A stretch of 36,631 nucleotides of DNA, from positions 1 to 36,631 of the forward strand of contig CAYQUC010000031.1 in the NCBI GenBank assembly GCA_964420605.1, written 5' to 3'. The stretch's first letter is position 1. Each line of letters begins with the position of its first letter. The position numbers and the translations under genes were made by a program. This stretch comes from CAYQUC01 sp964420605 (GTDB taxonomy: Bacteria > Pseudomonadota > Gammaproteobacteria > UBA6429 > Thiohalophilaceae). This document shows positions 1 through 6,094 of this stretch, piece by piece. Below the pieces are notes generated by a model, which saw nothing but the letters and a program-made list of their open reading frames with translations, was not told the DNA's origin and made no database searches.

Positions 1-49
1 ACATAATTGTATAATGTTTTAGTAATAAAGACACTAGTAATGTACTAAA

Positions 50-64
50 ATACTGTTACAGTAT
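50..64. promoter_or_regulatory. 15-base palindrome upstream of arsR-type gene, candidate operator
   Basis: ATACTGT-T-ACAGTAT is a perfect inverted repeat with 7-base arms around one base. It lies just upstream of a possible promoter (TTGAAA at 67-72, TAATGT at 89-94). ArsR-family repressors commonly bind such sites and repress themselves. The assignment is positional only. Confidence 0.35.
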
Positions 65-66
65 CA

Positions 67-95
67 TTGAAAACGTATCATGACATCGTAATGTC
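67..95 (+). promoter_or_regulatory. Possible sigma-70 promoter with a second inverted repeat over the -10
   Basis: TTGAAA (67-72) and TAATGT (89-94) are separated by 16 bases, and transcription would start about 20 bases before the ATG at 122. The inverted repeat GACAT-CGTA-ATGTC (82-95) overlaps the -10, where a bound repressor would block polymerase. A TATAAT at 10-15 is an alternative -10 with a longer leader. Confidence 0.3.
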
Positions 96-121
96 CTAAA
101 CTTAATAAGGTTTAACGCAAC

Positions 122-448
122 ATGAATAGCATGAATCAACTTGAAAGTATGGGTTTACTTACCCGGGAAGAAGACATCGATCGCGCATCACGCTCTTTAA
201 AAGCGATGTCCCACCCACTACGGTTAAAGATATTGTGTACGCTCGGCGAGAGAGAAGTCAGCGTGCAAGAAATTGTTGAAAATGTGGGCACTTCACAAAG
301 TAATATTTCACAGCATTTAGCAATTTTACGAGACAAAGGTATTTTAGCCTCTCGCAAAGATGCTAATCGTGTGTTTTACCGTGTTGGTGATGCACGCACA
401 CTGCGATTAATAGTAATGATGCGCGAAGTATTCTGCGCACCAGATTAA
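122..448 (+). CDS. ArsR-family repressor, BigR/SqrR/YgaV-like persulfide sensor type
   Basis: A 108-residue winged-helix DNA-binding repressor. The ArsR signature is clear: the dimer/HTH region begins at MSHPLRLKIL (29-38) and the recognition helix is TSQSNISQHLAILR (57-70), followed by a wing with VFYRV. Two cysteines stand at 39 and 105, a spacing of 66 residues. This is the same spacing I recall for the redox pair of the persulfide-sensing repressors BigR (42/108) and SqrR (41/107); neither Cys lies in a CxC metal box. Family knowledge suggests that a persulfide or tetrasulfide link between them releases DNA. The next gene on the same strand encodes a rhodanese, a sulfur-transfer enzyme, which fits. 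An AAGG at 107-110 serves the ATG at 122; ATG at 131 is a close alternative. The regulated gene set is inferred. Confidence 0.85.
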   Translation: MNSMNQLESMGLLTREEDIDRASRSLKAMSHPLRLKILCTLGEREVSVQEIVENVGTSQSNISQHLAILRDKGILASRKDANRVFYRVGDARTLRLIVMMREVFCAPD

Positions 449-532
449 TGTTAAATATACGTTTGTCGCGTATATCACATATATCAATAGCAGCACTTTA
501 TTAGTATCATATACATTCTGCATACTCACGTG

Positions 533-563
533 TTGAATTTAACCTCGTTAGGCTCATTATAAA
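533..563 (+). promoter_or_regulatory. Possible promoter of the rhodanese-grxC-trxC-secB-gpsA operon
   Basis: TTGAAT (533-538) and TATAAA (558-563) are separated by 19 bases, about 90 bases before the preferred start at 651. The leader then contains the hairpin TACCGCA/TGCGGTA (591-597 with 614-620). The wide spacing makes this a weak call. Confidence 0.25.
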
Positions 564-650
564 GGTTTAATTACAAATCATATTCACTAGTACCGCACGC
601 TCGGTTGGGTGCTTGCGGTAAAAATCTTACATTACGATTGGAAAAAATTA

Positions 651-1076
651 ATGGATCAATTATCAGCTTTTATTTCTGAAAACTTATTATTAGTCATCGC
701 GTTTGTAATTATATTTGTCATGTTAGTAAACAATCTATTTGGTGCCAAACTAAAAGGCTATAATCCAATTTCACCTGCTCAAGCAACACAATTGGTTAAT
801 CACAGTAATGCCGTAATTGTTGATGTTAGAGAAGATAAAGAGTTTGATTCCGGGCATATCGTTAATGCCATTCATATACCACAAGGTGGTATTAGTAAAC
901 GGCTTTCTGAACTTGAAAAATACAAACAAAACCCTATTATTGTCAGTTGTCGCAGTGGTAGTCGCTCTGCTCACGTATGCGGCATTTTAAAGAAAAATGG
1001 TTTTGAACAAATCCATAATCTGACTGGTGGGATAATGGCTTGGCAAAATGCCAGCCTGCCCATAACTAGACACTAA
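651..1076 (+). CDS. yibN: Membrane-anchored rhodanese-domain protein YibN
   Basis: A 141-residue protein with one N-terminal membrane helix (about residues 9-28) followed by a single rhodanese domain. The domain shows VIVDVREDKEFDSGHI (CH2A-like) and the active-site loop CRSGSRS, whose cysteine would carry the sulfane sulfur as a persulfide. The soluble domain is expected on the cytoplasmic face. The ATG at 651 gives the same layout as E. coli YibN (short N-terminus, then the helix). An upstream in-frame GTG at 609 adds 14 residues but lies inside a leader hairpin, so I rejected it. Neighbours grxC, secB and gpsA occur in the same order in E. coli. The precise sulfur acceptor is unknown even in E. 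coli. Confidence 0.88.
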   Translation: MDQLSAFISENLLLVIAFVIIFVMLVNNLFGAKLKGYNPISPAQATQLVNHSNAVIVDVREDKEFDSGHIVNAIHIPQGGISKRLSELEKYKQNPIIVSCRSGSRSAHVCGILKKNGFEQIHNLTGGIMAWQNASLPITRH

Positions 1077-1112
1077 TTTTTTACTTTAACTTAATAAAAG
1101 GACATTCCCCCA

Positions 1113-1379
1113 ATGCCAAACGTTATTATGTATAGTACTTCGACATGCCCCTATTGCTTTCGAGCAAAGAATTTATTGAAACATAAAAACATTGATTTCG
1201 AAGAAATCTTTGTTGACGGTAATCCCGAATTACGTCAAATAATGTCAAATAAAAGTCATGGCTCAACTAGTGTGCCTCAAATATTTATCGATGAGCAGCA
1301 TGTTGGCGGTTGTGATGATTTATACGCTCTAGAAGCTCAAGGAAAACTGAACTCTCTGCTTGGTGTGAGTGCAGCATAA
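1113..1379 (+). CDS. grxC: Glutaredoxin 3
   Basis: An 88-residue dithiol glutaredoxin that reduces protein disulfides and glutathione mixed disulfides with electrons from glutathione. The active site CPYC is at residues 12-15, the cis-proline motif is TSVPQIF, and the glutathione-binding GGCDDL follows. Length is typical for GrxC. AAAGGA at 1097-1102 is a good ribosome-binding site 10 bases before the ATG. It sits 36 bases after yibN and is followed by trxC, so it belongs to a thiol-redox operon. Confidence 0.95.
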   Translation: MPNVIMYSTSTCPYCFRAKNLLKHKNIDFEEIFVDGNPELRQIMSNKSHGSTSVPQIFIDEQHVGGCDDLYALEAQGKLNSLLGVSAA

Positions 1380-1479
1380 TAATTCTTACTGAATTTTGAT
1401 GTACGGCTAAAATGCAGACCAGATGAACCTTTAGTTTTTAGCTCCAATAAGGTTAAGTTCGTTAAAAGGTTAACAGGAA

Positions 1480-1923
1480 ATGACTGAAGCGCTTCATATA
1501 GTCTGCCCACAGTGCAATAGTATTAATCGTGTACCTGAAAGTAAATTACAACAAGGTGCAAAAGCGGCTATCTGTGGTCATTGCAAATCAAAATTATTTG
1601 AATCTAAGCCCCTTAACTTAACTGGCCACAATTTTATCACTCACATTAATAAAAGTGATATTCCAGTGCTAGTTGATTTTTGGGCTCCTTGGTGTGGCCC
1701 ATGTAAAATGATGGCACCTACGTTTGAACAAGCGGCACTGCAATTAGAGCCATTGGTTCGACTCGCCAAAGTTAACACCGAACTAGAACAAAATATTGCC
1801 GCTCAATACCGTATCCAAAGTATTCCAACGCTTGCGATTTTTAAAAATGCACACGAGGTAACAAGAACCTCTGGTGCCATGGATTTAAACTCGTTGGTTA
1901 ATTGGGTTAAACAACATATTTAA
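1480..1923 (+). CDS. trxC: Thioredoxin 2 with N-terminal zinc ribbon
   Basis: A 147-residue thioredoxin of the TrxC type. The N-terminus has two CxxC pairs (C9/C12 and C32/C35) that bind zinc in E. coli TrxC. The thioredoxin fold follows with the active site WCGPC (C72/C75) and cis-proline SIPTL. It reduces cytoplasmic disulfides with electrons from thioredoxin reductase and has been linked to oxidative stress. AAAAGG at 1464-1469 is the likely ribosome-binding site. In E. coli trxC lies elsewhere; here it sits between grxC and secB. The 100-base gap before it could fold into alternative hairpins (1406-1412 with 1436-1442, or 1426-1431 with 1449-1454). Confidence 0.95.
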   Translation: MTEALHIVCPQCNSINRVPESKLQQGAKAAICGHCKSKLFESKPLNLTGHNFITHINKSDIPVLVDFWAPWCGPCKMMAPTFEQAALQLEPLVRLAKVNTELEQNIAAQYRIQSIPTLAIFKNAHEVTRTSGAMDLNSLVNWVKQHI

Positions 1924-1972
1924 GATTTTAATTAATTTTTACTTTTAAGAATTTAACAGCAGGAAATTTACA

Positions 1973-2479
1973 ATGTCCGATTCAACATCGAAAAAACCAG
2001 AAAACAACACAACAGACAGTAACAAAACAGAACAACAATTAGTCATTCAAAAAATATATACCAAAGATATTTCGTTTGAATCACCCAATACTCCGGCAGT
2101 GTTTCTTAAAGAGTGGAATCCAGATGTAAATATGGAGTTAAACACCGGTGCCAATAAAACCGATAATGAAGAAATTTATGAAGTTGTCTTAACCATTACC
2201 ATTACAGTAAAAATAGCTGATGAAACTGTTTATTTAACCGAGGTACAACAAGCCGGTTTATTTACAGTTACTGGTTTTAGTGACACCGACATGGGTGCTA
2301 TTCTTGGTAGCTTTTGTCCAAACGCATTATTTCCATATGCTCGTGAAACTATTTCTGATTTGGTTACCCGTGGCGGTTTCCCGCAACTATTACTTGCACC
2401 AGTCAATTTTGATGCCTTATACCAGCAACATCTAGAATCACAGGGACAGTCAGACCAAGCTGCAACAACGACGCATTAG
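1973..2479 (+). CDS. secB: Protein-export chaperone SecB
   Basis: A 168-residue homologue of the tetrameric cytosolic chaperone that keeps preproteins unfolded and delivers them to SecA. Diagnostic segments are IQKIYTKDISFESPNTP near the N-terminus, followed by LTITITVKI, then CPNALFPYARETISDLVTRGGFPQLLLAPVNF, which is the conserved core of the family. The N-terminal 20 residues are polar and low-complexity, making it slightly longer than E. coli SecB (about 155). AGGA at 1961-1964 precedes the ATG by 8 bases. It is followed 19 bases later by gpsA, as in E. coli. Confidence 0.96.
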   Translation: MSDSTSKKPENNTTDSNKTEQQLVIQKIYTKDISFESPNTPAVFLKEWNPDVNMELNTGANKTDNEEIYEVVLTITITVKIADETVYLTEVQQAGLFTVTGFSDTDMGAILGSFCPNALFPYARETISDLVTRGGFPQLLLAPVNFDALYQQHLESQGQSDQAATTTH

Positions 2480-2498
2480 TAACAATTTAATTACTGCA

Positions 2499-3509
2499 AT
2501 GCCAAATAACAGTTCAAAAATCACGGTTCTCGGTTCAGGATCGTGGGGCACTGGTCTCGCGTTATTATTTGCGAGCAATAACTTTGAAGTAACATTATGG
2601 TCGCACAATGCGGAACATAGTGACGCGATTAAAGCTGCTAACGAGAATAAACGATATTTGCCCGGCATTTCGTTTCCTAGTAATATTTTATTAAGCAGTA
2701 ATATAAAACAAGCGGTTTCTGATTTAGAGTATTTATTAATCGTTGTGCCAAGTCATGCGTTTCGCGAAACATTGATAAAAATTAAACCCTTTATACGCCC
2801 CGATCAAAAAATCATGTGGGCAACTAAAGGTTTAGAGAAGGGCAGTTGCAAATTTTTGTTAGACGTTGCCATTGAAGAGTTGGGTAGTGATAGAAGTTAT
2901 TCATTATTATCCGGCCCTAATTTTGCTAAAGAAATTGCGATGCAATTACCCAGCGCCATTACTGTCGCCTCTACTGATAGTAACTTTGCAAAACAAATTG
3001 CGGCAATTATACAAAACCCATATATCCGTGCTTATACCAGTGATGATATGCCAGGTGTACAACTTGGTGGCGCTATCAAAAATGTTCTGGCCGTTGCTGC
3101 AGGCATCGCCGATGGCTTAGGCTTTGGTGCTAACACCCGATCGGCATTAATTACCCGAGGGTTACACGAAATGATGCGTCTCGGTGTCAGTTATGGTGCT
3201 CAAAAAGAGACTCTAATGGGTCTGTCCGGCTTGGGTGATTTAATACTGACATGCACCGATGACTTATCTCGAAACCGGCGACTTGGCCTTGCTATTGGTC
3301 GTGGTAAATCAATTAAAGATGCTTGTAATGAAATAGGCCAGGTTGTTGAAGGCATCAACACGGCTGCTGAGGTACATCGTTTGGCTCAGCAAAAAAATAT
3401 TATCATGCCAATTGCTGAACAAGTGTATCAAGTATTACACCATGGCCGAGATCCAAAAACAGCTGTGCAAAGTCTGTTAACGCGCGATATAAAAGCGGAG
3501 ACCGACTAG
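2499..3509 (+). CDS. gpsA: Glycerol-3-phosphate dehydrogenase [NAD(P)+]
   Basis: A 336-residue cytosolic enzyme that reduces dihydroxyacetone phosphate to sn-glycerol 3-phosphate, the backbone for phospholipids. The N-terminal Rossmann fold has GSGSWGTGLA (12-21). Further family motifs are ATKGLEKGS, LSGPNFAKEIA, and GAIKNVLAVAAGIADGLGFGANTRSALITRG, which contains the catalytic lysine; GLSGLGDLILTC follows. Length and motifs are complete. No strong ribosome-binding site is seen, so translation may be coupled to secB, which ends 19 bases upstream. In E. coli cysE follows; here the operon ends and trmL is convergent. Confidence 0.97.
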   Translation: MPNNSSKITVLGSGSWGTGLALLFASNNFEVTLWSHNAEHSDAIKAANENKRYLPGISFPSNILLSSNIKQAVSDLEYLLIVVPSHAFRETLIKIKPFIRPDQKIMWATKGLEKGSCKFLLDVAIEELGSDRSYSLLSGPNFAKEIAMQLPSAITVASTDSNFAKQIAAIIQNPYIRAYTSDDMPGVQLGGAIKNVLAVAAGIADGLGFGANTRSALITRGLHEMMRLGVSYGAQKETLMGLSGLGDLILTCTDDLSRNRRLGLAIGRGKSIKDACNEIGQVVEGINTAAEVHRLAQQKNIIMPIAEQVYQVLHHGRDPKTAVQSLLTRDIKAETD

Positions 3510-3615
3510 GCTTAACAGTTCTGTAAGTGGCAGTTACACACCATTAGTGATTTAAACTCTAGATACCGGCACAAAGACATACCGATAAAATGTGAAAGTT
3601 AACACTAATATTTAC

Positions 3616-4080
3616 TTATTCAGCACCGTCAAAACCACATTGCCGCCAAGCTTCATAAACAATAACAGCCACCGAATTGGATAAATTTAAACTTCGGTTG
3701 GTTGGCAGCATTGGAATTCGAATTACCTGCGATGCGGACAAACTATCAAGATATGCTTGGGGTAAACCACGGGTTTCTGGGCCAAAGATTAATGCATCAC
3801 CAGTTTGAAACTCGACTTCATGATGATATTTGCTACCACGTGTCGATATTGCGAAGACTCGATTGCAATCGAATTGGGTTAAGCACTCATCCAGACTGTC
3901 ATATTCCGTCACTGCGGCGTATTCATGGTAATCCAAACCCGCACGCCGACAGCGTTTGTCATCTAATTCAAAACCGAGCGGTTTAATCAAGTGTAAATTC
4001 GAGCCCGTATTAGCACACAAGCGAATGATATTACCCGTATTCGGAGGTATTTCAGGCTCGAACAAAATTATTTCAAACAT
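3616..4080 (-). CDS. trmL: tRNA (cytidine/uridine-34-2'-O)-methyltransferase TrmL
   Basis: A 154-residue SPOUT methyltransferase that methylates the ribose of the wobble base in tRNA-Leu isoacceptors with S-adenosylmethionine. Motifs of the trefoil-knot fold are PPNTGNIIRL (12-21), FGPETRGLP (99-107) and RSLNLSNSVAVIVYEAW (129-145). Length matches E. coli TrmL (157). It starts 9 bases after the small HMA-domain gene on the same strand, so the two are probably co-transcribed, and it converges on gpsA. E. coli trmL also neighbours the secB-gpsA-cysE cluster, so linkage is conserved although orientation is not. Confidence 0.93.
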   Translation of the reverse strand: MFEIILFEPEIPPNTGNIIRLCANTGSNLHLIKPLGFELDDKRCRRAGLDYHEYAAVTEYDSLDECLTQFDCNRVFAISTRGSKYHHEVEFQTGDALIFGPETRGLPQAYLDSLSASQVIRIPMLPTNRSLNLSNSVAVIVYEAWRQCGFDGAE

Positions 4081-4089
4081 TATTTCGAA

Positions 4090-4293
4090 CTACAATTTTT
4101 CTGCCGGAAAACCTGAGTCAGCCAATGCGGTCATTAATGTTGCTAATTCAATATCGCCTTCAACCGTTGCTTGCTTGGATTCTAAATCGACTACCACCGA
4201 ATCAACATTGCTTAACGCTGACACTGTGCCCTCAATACTGGAGACGCAGCCACCGCATTTTATTGCAGGGATGGATAATTTGTATGTAGCCAT
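4090..4293 (-). CDS. Small heavy-metal-associated (HMA) domain protein, CopZ-like
   Basis: A 67-residue single-domain protein with the ferredoxin-like HMA fold. The metal loop is IKCGGC with C13 and C16, followed by the pattern VDSVVVDLESKQATVEG of beta strands 2 and 3 and ALADSGFPAEKL at the end, as in copper chaperones CopZ/Atx1. The first loop position is CGGC rather than MxCxxC. It would bind Cu(I) or another soft metal in the cytosol. AGAGG (complement of 4301-4305) is a good ribosome-binding site. No copper ATPase lies nearby, so its partner is unknown; the gene leads into trmL. Confidence 0.8.
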   Translation of the reverse strand: MATYKLSIPAIKCGGCVSSIEGTVSALSNVDSVVVDLESKQATVEGDIELATLMTALADSGFPAEKL

Positions 4294-4402
4294 GATAATA
4301 CCTCTTATGCTAAATGTTGAGAAAACCGTTAATAGGATTTTCTATTTTCTGAATTACAAAACGCGACAAAATAGTCGAATTAAGCGATAATACGTCACTA
4401 TT

Positions 4403-5356
4403 ATGAATGACTCTATTATACCACTCGATCCCATTTTAAAATCCACTTTCTGCGGCATGAAATTTAACAGTCCATTAGTACTGTTATCTGGCTGTGTCGG
4501 ATTTGGTGAAGAATACACGCGAATTGATGGTTTTTCCAATACCGATGTCGGCGCTATTTGCTTAAAAGGTACAACCCTAGAACCTAGGCTGGGCAATCGA
4601 CCGCACCGTGTCTATGAAACACCGGCCGGAATGCTCAATGCAATTGGCCTGCAGAACCCCGGTACTGAAGTCGTCATTAATTCTATTTTACCCGAGCTTG
4701 ATTTTACTGAAACGCGTTTCATCGCCAATTTGTCGGGTTCGACAATTGAAGAATATGTTGAAGTCGCTCGTTTGTTTAATGACTCTCCAATTGATGCTAT
4801 GGAAATCAATATATCTTGCCCCAATGTCAAAGAAGGCGGCGTTGCATTTGGTAATGATCCGGATATGTCAGCACGGGTTGTCGCAGCCTGTCGAGCCGTA
4901 ACCGATAAACCGCTAATTACCAAATTGTCACCAAACCAAACTGATATTGCTGAAAATGCTCGCCGTTGTATTGAAGCCGGTACTGATGGCTTAGCGGTTA
5001 TCAATACATTGATGGGCATGGCTATTGATATTAATAAACGTGAACCACATATCGGTAATAACCAGGGTGGTTTATCGGGGCCGGCTATTAAACCGGTGGC
5101 CTTACTCAAAGTACATCAGGTTTATCAAGTCTCAAAACAACATAACATTCCGATTATTGGTCAGGGTGGAATTGTCTCGGCGGATGATGCTCTTGAGTTT
5201 TTAATTGCAGGTGCTTCAGCCGTTGGTGTTGGAACGGCTTTATTTTACGATCCTTTAGTGTGTAAATCATTAAATGAGGGGATTGCCGCTTATTTAAAAC
5301 ATCATAATATGTCATCCTTATCCGAACTTATTGGTAGCTTAAAAATACACTCCTAA
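4403..5356 (+). CDS. pyrD: Dihydroorotate dehydrogenase, class 1B catalytic subunit (PyrDB-like)
   Basis: A 317-residue FMN-binding TIM-barrel enzyme converting dihydroorotate to orotate in pyrimidine synthesis. Class 1 features are ETPAGMLNAIGLQNPG (72-87), the catalytic cysteine C139 in NISCPNVKEGG (class 2 enzymes use serine), KLSPNQTDI (174-182), GGLSGPAIKP (222-231) and GQGGI (253-257). The class 1B subgroup is suggested by the SCPNVK(E/H)GG motif and similarity to Lactococcus PyrDB and its relatives. There is no N-terminal membrane helix, unlike the ubiquinone-linked class 2 enzyme usual in gammaproteobacteria. Class 1B enzymes normally work with PyrK (FAD, 2Fe-2S) using NAD+, and no pyrK is in this window. 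It is transcribed divergently from the HMA gene. Confidence 0.88.
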   Translation: MNDSIIPLDPILKSTFCGMKFNSPLVLLSGCVGFGEEYTRIDGFSNTDVGAICLKGTTLEPRLGNRPHRVYETPAGMLNAIGLQNPGTEVVINSILPELDFTETRFIANLSGSTIEEYVEVARLFNDSPIDAMEINISCPNVKEGGVAFGNDPDMSARVVAACRAVTDKPLITKLSPNQTDIAENARRCIEAGTDGLAVINTLMGMAIDINKREPHIGNNQGGLSGPAIKPVALLKVHQVYQVSKQHNIPIIGQGGIVSADDALEFLIAGASAVGVGTALFYDPLVCKSLNEGIAAYLKHHNMSSLSELIGSLKIHS

Positions 5357-5408
5357 CTTTAACCATACAAAAATATAAAACCAATATTTAATTAATCAAT
5401 TTTTAATC

Positions 5409-5942
5409 TTAAAATGAAAAGCCACCACTGATTTCAACATAAGAATTAGAACAGCTTGTATATATTATATCGCTACAATTCTGATATCCAATATAAACGC
5501 CACCTAAACCTACATAACTCTCTCGACCAGTAGTAATATAAACTCCATAACGTGCACCATAGGCATCAAGATTAGACAGTTTTTCAATTTCGGTTTTTTG
5601 ATAAAAAATGCCAACATACGGATCAATTTTAGTTTTCGTTCTAAAAACATAACGCAGTGATGGACTGTATTCAGTAATGTCGAGCAAACCACCCTGCCAA
5701 CTGGTATATGTAAAAGCAGCTTCAAAACCATCAATGAAATAATATCCGGCTCCAATACTATACACGCTGTAAGTCGACCCAAATGATGATGCTTGGGTAT
5801 ACCCAAATGAAAAAAACTTAGAGCCTTTCGAAAACGAGTCAGCAAAAACATTGGTGGTTAATAGCGGCTGAATTAGTATCAATAGCGACAGTATTGCCCA
5901 CTTGTGAATGGAATATTTATTTTTTATAATTTTCACTTTCAT
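5409..5942 (-). CDS. Small outer-membrane beta-barrel protein
   Basis: A 177-residue protein with a signal peptide (basic start, hydrophobic stretch about residues 16-31, likely cut after VFA at about residue 34). The mature part alternates hydrophobic and polar residues with many Tyr/Gly (for example YSVYSIGAGYYFIDGFEAAFTY) and ends in a beta strand with a C-terminal phenylalanine, the usual signal for BAM-dependent insertion. Size fits an eight-stranded barrel of the OmpA/OmpW/OprF-like type. The last hairpin contains two cysteines (NCSDIIYTSCS) that could form a disulfide. Function and ligand are unknown. It converges on pyrD and is divergent from the kinase gene. Confidence 0.7.
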   Translation of the reverse strand: MKVKIIKNKYSIHKWAILSLLILIQPLLTTNVFADSFSKGSKFFSFGYTQASSFGSTYSVYSIGAGYYFIDGFEAAFTYTSWQGGLLDITEYSPSLRYVFRTKTKIDPYVGIFYQKTEIEKLSNLDAYGARYGVYITTGRESYVGLGGVYIGYQNCSDIIYTSCSNSYVEISGGFSF

Positions 5943-5972
5943 GTAATTTCTTTCTAACCACTCTATAATTAA

Positions 5973-6000
5973 TTGTATATATTTGTGTTTGTAATATAAT
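5973..6000 (+). promoter_or_regulatory. Probable sigma-70 promoter of the kinase/ANTAR regulator pair
   Basis: TTGTAT (5973-5978) and a perfect TATAAT (5995-6000) are 16 bases apart, giving a leader of roughly 88 bases before the GTG at 6095. Confidence 0.4.
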
Positions 6001-6094
6001 CACGAAGCACCACTAAGTTCAATAACAGTTTTTAACAATCAAGTGTAATGCTGACTATATTTTAAACAATTCTATTTAAGTAGCGACAAATACT

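Noticed and set aside
455..475. ATATACG/CGTATAT stem after the ArsR gene as a terminator
   Set aside because: The stem is AT-rich and has no T tail; too weak to call.
591..620. Hairpin TACCGCA/TGCGGTA as an intrinsic terminator
   Set aside because: It is followed by AAAAATC and not by a T run on the plus strand, and the minus-strand flank is not T-rich either.
609..650. GTG start extending YibN by 14 residues
   Set aside because: The extension lies inside a seven-pair leader hairpin (591-620), lacks a ribosome-binding site and is absent from the YibN layout of E. coli.
3956..4390. 144-codon plus-strand ORF opposite trmL and the HMA gene
   Set aside because: It is a shadow frame across two well-supported minus-strand genes and has no recognisable domain.
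4612..5109. 165-codon minus-strand ORF inside pyrD
   Set aside because: It is antisense to a clearly conserved enzyme and is explained by its codon pattern.
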